From Pseudomonas sp. 10-1B (lineage in GTDB: Bacteria; Pseudomonadota; Gammaproteobacteria; Pseudomonadales; Pseudomonadaceae): DNA of 64,000 nt. The stretch lies in NCBI RefSeq assembly GCF_000935045.1, contig NZ_JYKS01000023.1, positions 248,001 through 312,000 on the forward strand, read 5' to 3'. The translations under genes were made by a program, and so were the position numbers. Positions 25,547-33,781 of the stretch are shown one piece after another (within the stretch, counting starts at the first letter, position 1; each line of letters starts with the position of its first letter). Under the pieces are notes generated by a model that did no database searches, was not told the origin of the DNA, and saw only the letters and a program-made list of their open reading frames with translations.

Positions 25547-27486
25547 GCGCGGCCGCCGGAGCAACTGAGGTTGGCGCCGACCTCGGCATTGACCAGGTCT
25601 ATGCCCAGGACTTTAAACAAGACATTGACCAAGGGGGCGAGCAACGGGCTGAGCAGGTTCTTGATCAAAGGTTCTACGATGCCTTTGACACCGCTGAGTA
25701 CGTTGCCGGCGATCACCAGCACTTCGCCGAGGCCGCCGCTGGCCGCAGGTTTGTAGGCTTCCAGCTGTATGCCCTGCAACGTATCGGTGAGGCTGCTGAC
25801 GACATTGTTGTTGGCGGTTTGCATGTTCTGGTAAGCAGGGGTGAGGCCAATGTTTGGTGGCGTGCTGTCGGGGGCCTGGAACAGCAGCGGGCGTTCGACG
25901 GCTCCACTGCCCAACACCTTGCTGTTGACACGCAGGCCAAGGCCGCCTGCGGCGAAGGGTATGCGAGCCTGGCAAGTACCGATACCAAGGACCTGGCTAC
26001 ACCGCTTGGTTCCGATATCTACCAGTGGCAACGCTTTGACCACAGTAGTGCCACTGGTGAAAAACGCATCCACCGACTCGAAACGCCCAACTGCAAGCTT
26101 GGCAGCTGAGCTCTGGGTCTGTGTCGTCAGACGCTTGGGTGAGCAACTGAACGTGTCAGGCGATAACGGGTTGAGCCTCGTCGTCGCTTCTGCCACCTCA
26201 AGACCAATATCCAGCGACAACTTGTCCGGGACCAGGACTATATCGGTAACAGTACACGGCACGCCGACCAGGCATAGCACCGATTGCAATGTACTGGCGA
26301 GATTCAGGCTGAGCAGGTTGTTAAGCACATTGGTTATCGGCCCGACGAGGTCCAGCACCGCATTGAGCAACCCAAACACCGAGTTGAGCAATGGCAAGTC
26401 GAGCGAAATCATCGCCCGCACCTGTGCCGTGTGCACCCGCAACTCATCAGTGCGCGGGTCGCCCACCGCTGAAATCTGCTGCGGCTCGATCACCTTCAGA
26501 CGCACCCTGCCATTGACCAGCCCCAGCACGCTTATCGGCAAATCCACCGTTGCTGCACTTTCACTGACCGCCAACTGGATCACCCCCTGCACCAGTTGCA
26601 ATAACTGGATACTCGCATCCAGCCCAGCCTGTGCCGTGCCGTTCTGGATATCGAGCAAGTCCCCCAGCTGCAGCAACGTACTGTTGCTGGCGCCAAGTGC
26701 CACCTTGCCCAGGTTGGTCACCACATTTGCCGCCGCACCGCTCTGCTGCAATACCTTCACCGCCGCTTGCAGCAATTGCGTAGCAGTGGCGTCGGCGGTG
26801 AGCAATTGCTGGTAGTCGCCTGCCTTGAGGTCGATGGCCAGTTGGTCGAGGTAGCCGAGCAAATTGAGCTGGGTGCTGGCGATGCCTTGCCAACCGGCCA
26901 AATCAAGCTGCACGGTACCACCCAAGGCACTGAGCAATGCATTGAGCAATACCGACTGCCGCGAGTCGACAGTCGCCAGCGTGGTCCTGACACTCAACAT
27001 CGCCTGCGGCGGCATGGGCAGCGATGCCACCGCATGGGCCTGCAAGGTCGTGGTCAATGGCACGCCACTGCCCTGCGCCAGGCTATAGACCCCGCCAGCA
27101 ACACTGGTGGCCACCGTGTTGCTCACATCCACCCGGATGGCTTCATTGCGGTCGTTGTCACGGGTGAAGGTACGCAAGCTGTTGGCGCCAGTCTGCAAGT
27201 ACCCGCAACTGGCCGTCAGCGGGTTGCCGGGCGCATGACCATTGCGCGTGGCAGCGGCGCGGGCAATCGCCGTGGCCTGAGGCCCGCTGCCGGTGCACAC
27301 GGCAAACTGGCCGGCAGCCTCCAGCGCAGCCATGTCGGCAATGCGCTGCAGCTTGCGTTGTTCGAGGTAAAGCCGGCCGCTGTCGATCACCACCAGCATG
27401 AACAACAAGGCAAGGCCGAGGGTGACAACGGCCATCAGGCCGATCGCACCCCGTTGGCGGGCAGCAGACGAAGGAACCACGGGCAC
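25531..27486 (-). CDS. tadG: TadG-like pilus assembly protein
   Basis: The protein has 651 residues. The N-terminus RQRGAIGLMAVVTLGLALLF is a pseudopilin-like Tad (PF13400-type) signature with one membrane helix. Then comes 'RLYLEQRKLQRIADMAALEA', the family's conserved start of the periplasmic part. The remaining 560 residues are rich in Leu, Ser and Asn with repeated LL-x-LGD/LNLL patterns (for example LLQLGDLLDIQNGTAQAG) and contain several Cys pairs (CLVGVPC, CSQVLGIGTC). The family is linked to minor-pilin or adhesive functions. It is transcribed toward the kinase gene and overlaps it at the 3' end, so the two messages are antisense over 16 bases. Confidence 0.87.
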   Translation of the reverse strand: MPVVPSSAARQRGAIGLMAVVTLGLALLFMLVVIDSGRLYLEQRKLQRIADMAALEAAGQFAVCTGSGPQATAIARAAATRNGHAPGNPLTASCGYLQTGANSLRTFTRDNDRNEAIRVDVSNTVATSVAGGVYSLAQGSGVPLTTTLQAHAVASLPMPPQAMLSVRTTLATVDSRQSVLLNALLSALGGTVQLDLAGWQGIASTQLNLLGYLDQLAIDLKAGDYQQLLTADATATQLLQAAVKVLQQSGAAANVVTNLGKVALGASNSTLLQLGDLLDIQNGTAQAGLDASIQLLQLVQGVIQLAVSESAATVDLPISVLGLVNGRVRLKVIEPQQISAVGDPRTDELRVHTAQVRAMISLDLPLLNSVFGLLNAVLDLVGPITNVLNNLLSLNLASTLQSVLCLVGVPCTVTDIVLVPDKLSLDIGLEVAEATTRLNPLSPDTFSCSPKRLTTQTQSSAAKLAVGRFESVDAFFTSGTTVVKALPLVDIGTKRCSQVLGIGTCQARIPFAAGGLGLRVNSKVLGSGAVERPLLFQAPDSTPPNIGLTPAYQNMQTANNNVVSSLTDTLQGIQLEAYKPAASGGLGEVLVIAGNVLSGVKGIVEPLIKNLLSPLLAPLVNVLFKVLGIDLVNAEVGANLSCSGGRAQLAL

Positions 27487-27658
27487 TCCTTTGCAGGCCT
27501 GAGGCCAACCTGTGCGGCTTTGGTGAAAGGAGTGTAGCCACGATAGTGGCCAATTGCCCTGCCCCTACCCCGGCAAAAGCACTGTCGATCAATGGCCCTG
27601 AACCAATCCAGCAGTTGCCCGGTCAACTTCTGCAGTCAATATTTGCAGGTCTCCAATC

Positions 27659-27949
27659 ATGAACAACCCATTCGACCAGATCAGCGCCGCCTTCGCCCCC
27701 GAGTACCGCGTCAACCTGAGCATCGAGCGCCTGGATGGCAGCATCATGCTGACCCTGTCCGACGACGCCGGCGTGGTCGCCAAGCGCCTCATCAGCCAAG
27801 CCCAGCGTAACGACCCGATGCGCCTGCAGCGGGTGATCGACAGCATCCGCCTGGGCCTGGCCATCGAACTCAGCCAGAACCCCATGCAGGTGCTGGCAGC
27901 GCTGACCCGGGACGCACGTCATGGGCAGCGCGCTTTCCTGGCCAACTGA
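27659..27949 (+). CDS. DUF3509 protein
   Basis: This 96-residue soluble protein resembles the DUF3509 family, which is almost confined to pseudomonads. It has the characteristic opening 'MNNPFDQISAAFAPEYRVNL' and the stretch DGSIMLTLSDDAGVVAKRLI. No catalytic motif or membrane segment is visible. It stands alone between tadG (divergent) and psiE (convergent, 3 bp apart). Function unknown. Confidence 0.8.
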   Translation: MNNPFDQISAAFAPEYRVNLSIERLDGSIMLTLSDDAGVVAKRLISQAQRNDPMRLQRVIDSIRLGLAIELSQNPMQVLAALTRDARHGQRAFLAN

Positions 27950-27952
27950 GGG

Positions 27953-28423
27953 CTACTTGCCCTCCTCCACTTCCTTGCCGTTGGCGTCCAGCACCTTGGT
28001 CGAGGGGTAGCGGTACGAGGCGTAGCGCACCACCAGGATCGAGAACGCCAGCAACAGGATGCCCCCGCACACGTACAACAGCCCTTCATCCGGCGCTTTG
28101 TGGTGCGAGACATCGCCGATCAGCAGGCGGGTCAGCGCGGTGATCGCCACGTACAACAGGAAGCGGATCGGCATATGGTTGGTCTTGAAATAGATACCGA
28201 CCATCGCCCCCAGCTCCAGGTAGATGAACAGCAGCAGGATGTCATCGACACTGACCCCGCCCTTGCCGAGCATGTCCAGGAAGGTGGTCACCGCGGCATA
28301 GGCGGTGATCGCGCCGATGCCGAACAGCGCCAGGTAATGGAAAGCCTCGACGCACAGGTTGCCCAGCGAGTCCGCCGAGCCGTGCAAGCCGTTGCGCAGC
28401 TTTTCTGCCCATTTGATGTTCAC
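27953..28423 (-). CDS. psiE: Phosphate-starvation-inducible PsiE-family membrane protein
   Basis: This 156-residue inner-membrane protein has four predicted helices (about 30-50, 62-82, 90-110, 118-140) and the PsiE pattern, including 'GGVSVDDILLLFIYLELGAM' and YFKTNHMPIRFLLYVAITAL. The role of PsiE is unclear; the family is known for induction by phosphate starvation in enterobacteria. No Pho box was identified here. The start is GTG at 28423 (VNIKWAEK) after GGAATGGAAC. A longer frame from 28465 has no supporting ribosome-binding site. Confidence 0.82.
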   Translation of the reverse strand: MNIKWAEKLRNGLHGSADSLGNLCVEAFHYLALFGIGAITAYAAVTTFLDMLGKGGVSVDDILLLFIYLELGAMVGIYFKTNHMPIRFLLYVAITALTRLLIGDVSHHKAPDEGLLYVCGGILLLAFSILVVRYASYRYPSTKVLDANGKEVEEGK

Positions 28424-28590
28424 GATGTTCCATTCCCCGATACGTCTTGAAGGATGATGCGTCACCGGTGTGACGCTTGTGCCATGCAGTTAAAGGGCCA
28501 GGCCCTTGCCTTGGGAAGGCGACCGATTGCCGCAAGGCACTTTGAGACATGGTGGATTGCGTGGAGGCTGCCGGGTGTTCGGCGTGACGG

Positions 28591-28757
28591 TTTTGGCGCC
28601 TGTGAGATCGAGCGCCGCCCGCGCGGCGCATCGCGGGCAAGCCCGCTCCTACATTTGTTTCGGGCCAGTTACTCCTGCTTGCTGCGCGCTCGCCCCCTGG
28701 GTGCATGGCTGGAGATTGCAGAAAAGCACGGGCGACACCTTCGATATCGAAGGGAAA
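28591..28757. repeat. Imperfect direct repeat unit A containing a REP
   Basis: The unit starts at TTTTGGCGCCTGTGAGATCG and includes an REP ('GCATCGCGGGCAAGCCCGC', about 28628-28655). It runs through TTCGGGCCAGTTACTCCTGC and a TGCATGGCTGGAGAT segment to TATCGAAGGGA. A diverged second copy lies at 29168-29331 in the same orientation. Confidence 0.85.
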
Positions 28758-28896
28758 AAATCAGATTAAACCCCTTTTCTGTAGGGCATTTCCCAAAGAC
28801 ACACCCTGCCATTTTGGTGTTAGGCAATGCGCACCAGTCTTGGGTGGTCGTTGCCAATCAACGATCGGCTTTGACAGGCCGCCCTGAACTAACCGC

Positions 28897-29118
28897 ATGG
28901 CTTTGCCTTTATGGCAGCTGTCATGGGGCACCTCGTGTGCGCCGGGTATCCCGTGCAGGGATGCCCGCGAGCAGTCTTCGGAGTTGATGGGGTATGTGCG
29001 CGAATTGACCATCACCGGGTTGATGGATGAGAAGCCGATGATGATATGGGCTGCGCATTACCTGAGTGCGATGGCCAAGGCGCTGATGGATGATGCTGAG
29101 TTGGGGATGAAGCAGTGA
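28897..29118 (+). pseudogene. DUF3077-like remnant or short gene
   Basis: The last 57 codons read GIPCRDAREQSSELMGYVRE and then 'MDEKPMMIWAAHYLSAMAKA', the C-terminal signature of DUF3077 proteins (short Pseudomonas-specific proteins of unknown function). The usual N-terminal part, ending in a V-x-P-G-I-P motif, is missing. The 16 codons upstream (MALPLWQLSWGTSCAP) do not resemble the family and no convincing ribosome-binding site precedes the ATG at 28897. I read it as a 5'-truncated gene, although a short functional product cannot be excluded. It lies between two copies of a direct repeat, which may have caused the damage. Confidence 0.6.
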
Positions 29119-29167
29119 GGGTTTGGCTTTAGGTTGCAGGAGGGCTGGCAGGGGTTCGCCGTGGCAT

Positions 29168-29331
29168 TTTTGGCGCCTGTGAGATCGAGCGCCGCCCGCG
29201 CGGCGCATCGCCGGCAAGCCGGCTCCCACATCTGTTTCGGGCCAGTTACTCCTGCCTTCTTCGCACTCGCTCCCTGGTGCATGGCTGGAGATAGCAAAAA
29301 AGCACAGGTGACACCTTCGGTATCGAAGGGA
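29168..29331. repeat. Imperfect direct repeat unit B containing a REP
   Basis: This is the second copy of the unit at 28591. It has the same order of blocks: TTTTGGCGCCTGTGAGATCG, 'GCATCGCCGGCAAGCCGGC', TTTCGGGCCAGTTACTCCTGC, TGCATGGCTGGAGATAGC and TATCGAAGGGA. It is followed at about 29360-29405 by another partial REP-like piece (GGCCCGAAACAGATGTGGGG). The stretch 29119-29450 contains no gene. Confidence 0.85.
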
Positions 29332-29450
29332 ACAAACAAGGCAAGCAGCGGTAAATCCACAGGAGAGATTGGCCCGAAACAGATGTGGGGCTTGCCCCGC
29401 AAAACACCCCGCTACAATTTCTGCTTGCGAACCAACCAACATTGCCATTA

Positions 29451-29466
29451 CTGTATATAAATACAG
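29451..29466. promoter_or_regulatory. LexA (SOS) box of yebG
   Basis: CTGTATATAAATACAG matches the gammaproteobacterial SOS box CTG-N10-CAG with an AT-rich core typical of strong LexA sites. It lies 41 bp before the yebG start codon. Confidence 0.92.
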
Positions 29467-29507
29467 TAAAACTGCAACATAACCAGCAAAAGGCATAGAG
29501 GTGATGA

Positions 29508-29771
29508 ATGGCCGTCGAAGTGGTGTACCGCAGCAGCCGCGACCCGGAGCGCTTGTTCATGGATAAGGCCGAAGCAGACCGTCACGACAAGATGCTCGAA
29601 CTGGCCGAGCGCCTGGCTGAAGTGCTGCACAAGGCAGTGCCATCGCTGACCGAGCAGCAGGTCGAGGAGGCGGGTATCTACATGGCCAAGAACCGCGATG
29701 TGTTCGCCCGGGCGTTCAAGAGCCAGCCGGATGCGCTGGCCGAGTTGCTCGACGGGCCGTCAGCAGAGTGA
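29508..29771 (+). CDS. yebG: SOS-regulated YebG-family protein
   Basis: This 87-residue protein matches YebG over its length: 'MAVEVVYRSSRDPERLFMDK', KAEADRHDKMLELAERLAEV and an A-x-x-MAKNRDVFARAF block. YebG is a small DNA-damage-induced protein without an established activity. The near-perfect LexA box directly upstream supports both identity and regulation. GAGGTG lies six bases before the ATG. Monocistronic, followed by REP sequence. Confidence 0.93.
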   Translation: MAVEVVYRSSRDPERLFMDKAEADRHDKMLELAERLAEVLHKAVPSLTEQQVEEAGIYMAKNRDVFARAFKSQPDALAELLDGPSAE

Positions 29772-29774
29772 TTA

Positions 29775-29885
29775 CCTGCACCGGCCTCATCGCCGGCAAG
29801 CCAGCTCCCACAGGTACCGCACAAATCTTGAAGGTTGTGCAGTACCTGTGGGAGCTGGCTTGCCGGCGATGAGGCCGGTGCAAAC
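29775..29885. repeat. REP palindrome pair
   Basis: Well-preserved inverted copies of 'CTCATCGCCGGCAAGCCAGC' lie between the convergent yebG and dehydrogenase genes. Confidence 0.88.
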
Positions 29886-29897
29886 AACACAAATCCA

Positions 29898-30917
29898 TCA
29901 GCCGTACAGCAACCGCTCCGCCAACATCTGCGCCACCCGCGCCGGCGAGCGCTTCTCCGCCTGGGCATGGCCGAACACTTCGGTCAGCCGCGAAGGTATT
30001 CGCGCCAGGTGCGAGGTGATGGTGCCCAGGTCCTCGCCACGATGGGTGAGCGCCACGTAGATCAAGCCACCGGCATTGATCACGTAATCGGGCGCATACA
30101 GTATCCCGCGCGACTCCAGCTGGTCGGCCACCTGCAAGGTGGTCAGCTGGTTGTTCGCCGCCCCCGCCACTGCCGCGCAACGCAATTGCATCACGCTCTG
30201 CCCATTCAGCACCGGCCCTACACCGCACGGGGCAAAGATGTCGCAGGGGGTGCTGATCAACGCATCGTTGGTCACCGGGTGGGCATTGAACTGCTCCACC
30301 GCCAGCCGTACCCGCCCCGGGTCCAGGTCGCTCACCAACAGTTCCGCCCCCGCCGCATGCAGTTGCTCGGCCAGGGCATAGCCAACATTGCCCAGCCCTT
30401 GCACCGCCACCCGCAGGCCTTCGAGGTTGTAGCTGCCCAAGCGGGCATAGGACGTGGCGCGGATGCCGGCGAATACCCCCATCGCCGCATGCGGTGAGGG
30501 ATCGCCCGAGGCCGTGGTGCTGGTCACATGCGGTGTGCTCTGGGCTATGCAGTCCATGTCCAGGGTCGAGGTGCCACTGTCCACGGCAATGATGAAACGC
30601 CCCTGCAAGGTATCGACGAAGCGGCCGAAGGCTTCGAACAATGCGGCACGGTTTTCTACATGGGGGTTGCGCATGATCACCGCCTTGCCGCCACCCAGCG
30701 GCAAACCGGCCAATGCCGCCTTGTAGCTCATGCCCTGGGCCAGACGAATGGCGTCGGTCATGGCACTCTCGTCATCGGCATAGGGCAGGTAACGGCAGCC
30801 CCCCATGGCCGGGCCCAACTGCTCGCTGTGGATCGCCACCACGGCCTTCAGGCCCGTGGGCGGGTCGGTAAACAAGTGCAGCGATTGGGTACGGGTGCTT
30901 TGCATCAGTGCGAACAT
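29898..30917 (-). CDS. Glu/Leu/Phe/Val-type amino acid dehydrogenase
   Basis: The 339-residue protein oxidatively deaminates a branched or aromatic amino acid with NAD(P). The catalytic region contains MGGCRYLPYADDESAMTDAI and 'MSYKAALAGLPLGGGKAVI', with the conserved lysines and the G-G-G-K motif of the family. The Rossmann domain (about 165-330) shows VAVQGLGNVGYALAEQL. The length fits leucine/valine dehydrogenases, not the larger glutamate enzymes. I took the ATG at 30917, with GGGGAG eight bases upstream. Exact substrate unknown; it is not part of an obvious operon and is divergent from the SirB1 gene. Confidence 0.88.
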   Translation of the reverse strand: MFALMQSTRTQSLHLFTDPPTGLKAVVAIHSEQLGPAMGGCRYLPYADDESAMTDAIRLAQGMSYKAALAGLPLGGGKAVIMRNPHVENRAALFEAFGRFVDTLQGRFIIAVDSGTSTLDMDCIAQSTPHVTSTTASGDPSPHAAMGVFAGIRATSYARLGSYNLEGLRVAVQGLGNVGYALAEQLHAAGAELLVSDLDPGRVRLAVEQFNAHPVTNDALISTPCDIFAPCGVGPVLNGQSVMQLRCAAVAGAANNQLTTLQVADQLESRGILYAPDYVINAGGLIYVALTHRGEDLGTITSHLARIPSRLTEVFGHAQAEKRSPARVAQMLAERLLYG

Positions 30918-31040
30918 CGACAGGCTCCCCACAAGGTGCTCCTTCCAGTATAGGCTTGGCCCCGGGGCTGACGCCGCCGCCGGACCACTGGACGAAACCG
31001 CGCGCCACGACTAATACTCAAACGTGTGTGGAGAAGCCCC

Positions 31041-31847
31041 ATGAAGCCACGTCAAGCCTGCCTGGCCTGCCTGGAACGCGAGCCTGTCGCCCTGCTGGAA
31101 GCCGCATTGTGGATTGCCGCCGAGCACGACCGTAGCGTCGAGCCCGCAGCGAGCCTTGCCACGCTACATGACCTGCAGCGCGAGATCAGCGCCAACCTGC
31201 CGATGCTGCCCCTTTACGAACTGGCCCAGCCACTGCTGCGCCAACTCAATGCCCTGGGCTTCCAACAGGATGAATACCACCCCCTGCGCCCGCATGCCGC
31301 CATGATGGACAAGGTGCTGCAGCGCCGCCGTGGCCAACCACTGACCCTGGCCATCCTTGCCCTGGAACTGGCCCGGCGCCTGTCCATCCCGCTGGAAGGC
31401 GTAGGCTTCCCCGGCCATTTTCTGCTGCGCGTACCGGGTGCCGACCACCTGCTCGACCCCTGCGGTGGCCGGCGCCTGTACCCCAACGATTGCCGCGAGC
31501 TGCTGGCGCGCCAGTTCGGCCCGCACCTGGCGCTGACCGCCGAGCACATGCGCAGAGCCAGCCCAATGCAGATGCTGCAGCGCCTGTCACGCAACCTGCG
31601 CCAGTTGCATATCAGCAACGACGAGCACCTGGCGGCGCTGATCGATGCCGAGCGGGTCATGCAACTGGGCCCGGTGCAGGTCAGCGACTACGTGACCCGC
31701 GCCTCACTCTACCAGCACCTGGATTGCCCGCAGGCCGAGCGCTTCGACCTGGAGCATGCCTTGCTGCTGACGGACGACCCGGTCCAGCGCCTGAAGCTGT
31801 CCGAGCGGATCGGCAAGCTTCCGGCGACGAACCGCTCGATTCACTGA
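31041..31847 (+). CDS. SirB1-family transglutaminase-like/TPR protein
   Basis: The protein has 268 residues. The middle part (about 25-170) is the SirB1/transglutaminase-like fold, with 'RRRGQPLTLAILALELARRL', EGVGFPGHFLLRVPG and a DPCGG block. A C-terminal tetratricopeptide-like pair of helices (about 205-265) follows. Paralogues sit next to prmC/hemK or in Pseudomonas housekeeping regions, and their enzymatic activity is unproven. GGAGAAG lies seven bases before the ATG at 31041. Its 3' end overlaps that of convergent maiA by seven bases. Confidence 0.82.
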   Translation: MKPRQACLACLEREPVALLEAALWIAAEHDRSVEPAASLATLHDLQREISANLPMLPLYELAQPLLRQLNALGFQQDEYHPLRPHAAMMDKVLQRRRGQPLTLAILALELARRLSIPLEGVGFPGHFLLRVPGADHLLDPCGGRRLYPNDCRELLARQFGPHLALTAEHMRRASPMQMLQRLSRNLRQLHISNDEHLAALIDAERVMQLGPVQVSDYVTRASLYQHLDCPQAERFDLEHALLLTDDPVQRLKLSERIGKLPATNRSIH

Positions 31848-32473
31848 GCCGGGCTGTCCGGCTGGCGGGCGGGATGGGCCTTGACGAACGCTGGGTGCTC
31901 GGCCGCCAGCGCGGCAACCCGAAGGATGCGCGGGAAACCGTCGAGGTCGATGTTGAAGCGCTCAGCCGCGTACAGCTGCGGGATAAGGTACACATCTGCC
32001 AGCCCCGGCTCATCGCCAAAGCAAAAGCCGTGATCGCCAATCAGTTGCTCCACTGCCGCCAGCCCCTGGCTGATCCAGTGACCAATCCACTGGTTGACCT
32101 GGGCCTCGTCCTGGCCTGCCTGACGCAGTTGGTTGAGCACGCTGACGTTGTGCAGCGGGTGGATGTCGCAGCCAATGATCGCCGCCACGCCACGCACCTT
32201 GGCCCGCGCCTCGGCCGTGGCCGGCAACAACGCGGGCTGTGGATAAACCTCTTCCAGGTACTCGATGATTGCCGGCGACTGCACCAGCAACTCACCGCCG
32301 TCGGTACGCAAGGCCGGCACGCGACCCTGCGGGTTGACCGCGACATAGCCCGCACCGCGTTGCTCGCCCTGCAGCAGGTTGACCGGCAGGGACTGGTAAC
32401 CCAGCCCCTTCAGTGCCAGGGCGATGCGCACCCGGTAGGACGAGGTGGAACGGTAATAGGTGTACAGCTCCAT
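31841..32473 (-). CDS. maiA: Maleylacetoacetate isomerase
   Basis: This 210-residue zeta-class glutathione S-transferase isomerises maleylacetoacetate to fumarylacetoacetate in tyrosine and phenylalanine breakdown. It has the thioredoxin-like N-domain with the zeta signature 'YYRSTSSYRVRIALALKGL', containing the Ser/Ser/Tyr/Arg stretch used for glutathione. The PNPQGRVP-like loop appears as NPQGRVPALRTDGGELLVQS, and an all-helical C-domain has GCDIHPLHNVSVL. It is the last gene of hmgA-fahA-maiA, 12 bp downstream of fahA. This gene is also called hmgC in P. putida. Confidence 0.95.
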   Translation of the reverse strand: MELYTYYRSTSSYRVRIALALKGLGYQSLPVNLLQGEQRGAGYVAVNPQGRVPALRTDGGELLVQSPAIIEYLEEVYPQPALLPATAEARAKVRGVAAIIGCDIHPLHNVSVLNQLRQAGQDEAQVNQWIGHWISQGLAAVEQLIGDHGFCFGDEPGLADVYLIPQLYAAERFNIDLDGFPRILRVAALAAEHPAFVKAHPARQPDSPAQ

Positions 32474-32485
32474 GCCCCTGCCTCC

Positions 32486-33778
32486 TCAGTTGGCCGCGAT
32501 GACCGTGCCACGGCATTCGCCGAAGCCGATGCTGGCCACGCCGTCACGCGTGCAGCGGGCACGCAGGATGATCTCGTCGCCGTCCTCGAGGAACTTGCGT
32601 ACCTCGCCGCTGGCCAGTTCCACCGGCTGCTTGCCGCCTTCGGTGATCTCCAGCAGGCTGCCGAACGAACCCGGCGTGGCGCCCGACAACGTGCCCGAAC
32701 CGAACAGGTCACCCGGTTGCAACTGGCAGCCGTTGACGCTGTGGTGCGCGACCAGCTGCGCCACGGTCCAGTACATGCTGCGGGTGTTGCTCAAGGTCAG
32801 GCGGTGCGGAGCTAGGCCCTGTTCGCGCATGCGCTCGGTCAGCAGCAGCACTTCGAGTTCGATATCGAATGCACCAGCGGCCTGGTCGCGCTTGTCCAGC
32901 AGGTACGACAGTGGCTGCGGGTCGCCTTCCGGGCGTGCCGGCTGGGCGCAGCGGAACGGCTCCAGTGCTTCGGCGGTGACTACCCAGGGCGAGATGCTGG
33001 TGATGAAGCTCTTGGACAGGAACGGCCCCAGCGGCTGGTACTCCCAGGCCTGGATATCGCGCGCCGACCAGTCGTTGAGCAGGCACAGGCCAGCCACATG
33101 CTCGGCGGCATCGCCAATGGGGATCGCCTGGCCCATGTCGTTGCCTTGGCCGATCCAGATGCCCAGCTCCAGCTCGTAGTCCAGGCGGGCGCAGGGGCCG
33201 AAGCTCGGCTCGGTGTGCCCGGCTGGCAGGGTCTGGCCTTTGGGCCGGCGCACGTCGGTGCCGGACGGGCGGATGGTCGAGGCGCGGCCGTGATAACCGA
33301 TTGGCACGTACTTGTAGTTGGGCAGCAGCGGGTTGTCGGGGCGGAACAGCTTGCCAACGTTCTTGGCGTGCTCGATACCCACGTAGAAGTCGGTGTAGTC
33401 ACCGATCTGCGCTGGCACATGCAGCTGGCAGTCGCTGGCCGGATACAGCGCCGGCTGCAGCACAGCCTGGTGTTCGCTGTGCTCGTCCAGCAGCACCAGC
33501 AGGCGCTCGCGCAGGGCAACGCGGGCGCTGCGGCCGAGGGCGAAGAAGGCGTTCAGTGCCCCGCCGCGGGTGGCTTCGACAGCGGCCTTGGCGGCACCGT
33601 CGAACAGGCCGGCGGCCAGCACTGCCTCCAGGTCGAGGATGGCTTCGCCGATGGCCACGCCGCAGCGCTTGGCCTCACCCGGCCGGCTGAAGATGCCCAA
33701 CGGCAGGTTCTGCAGCGGGAAGTCGCTATGCCCGTTGGCGTGCTCGACCCAGCTACGGGCATTGGCAGTGTGGTTCAT
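32486..33778 (-). CDS. fahA: Fumarylacetoacetase
   Basis: This 430-residue enzyme hydrolyses fumarylacetoacetate to fumarate and acetoacetate. The N-terminal SH3-like domain (about 15-120) begins 'NGHSDFPLQNLPLGIFSRPG'. The catalytic FAH domain follows, with metal-ligand region DYELELGIWIGQGND (Glu-x-Glu) and NDWSARDIQAWEYQPLGPFL. Length equals that of the bacterial and animal enzymes. It starts three bases after the hmgA stop, so the two are tightly coupled. Also called hmgB. Confidence 0.96.
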   Translation of the reverse strand: MNHTANARSWVEHANGHSDFPLQNLPLGIFSRPGEAKRCGVAIGEAILDLEAVLAAGLFDGAAKAAVEATRGGALNAFFALGRSARVALRERLLVLLDEHSEHQAVLQPALYPASDCQLHVPAQIGDYTDFYVGIEHAKNVGKLFRPDNPLLPNYKYVPIGYHGRASTIRPSGTDVRRPKGQTLPAGHTEPSFGPCARLDYELELGIWIGQGNDMGQAIPIGDAAEHVAGLCLLNDWSARDIQAWEYQPLGPFLSKSFITSISPWVVTAEALEPFRCAQPARPEGDPQPLSYLLDKRDQAAGAFDIELEVLLLTERMREQGLAPHRLTLSNTRSMYWTVAQLVAHHSVNGCQLQPGDLFGSGTLSGATPGSFGSLLEITEGGKQPVELASGEVRKFLEDGDEIILRARCTRDGVASIGFGECRGTVIAAN

Positions 33779-33781
33779 GGG

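Noticed and set aside
28761..29015. 84-codon minus-strand frame opposite the DUF3077 remnant
   Set aside because: It runs antisense to the conserved DUF3077 C-terminal motif, lacks a ribosome-binding site and shows no recognisable domain.
28508..29496. Short frames with the repeated peptide S-L-R-Y-R-R-C on the minus strand
   Set aside because: They are read-through of the two direct repeat units and their REPs, a common source of spurious hypothetical proteins.
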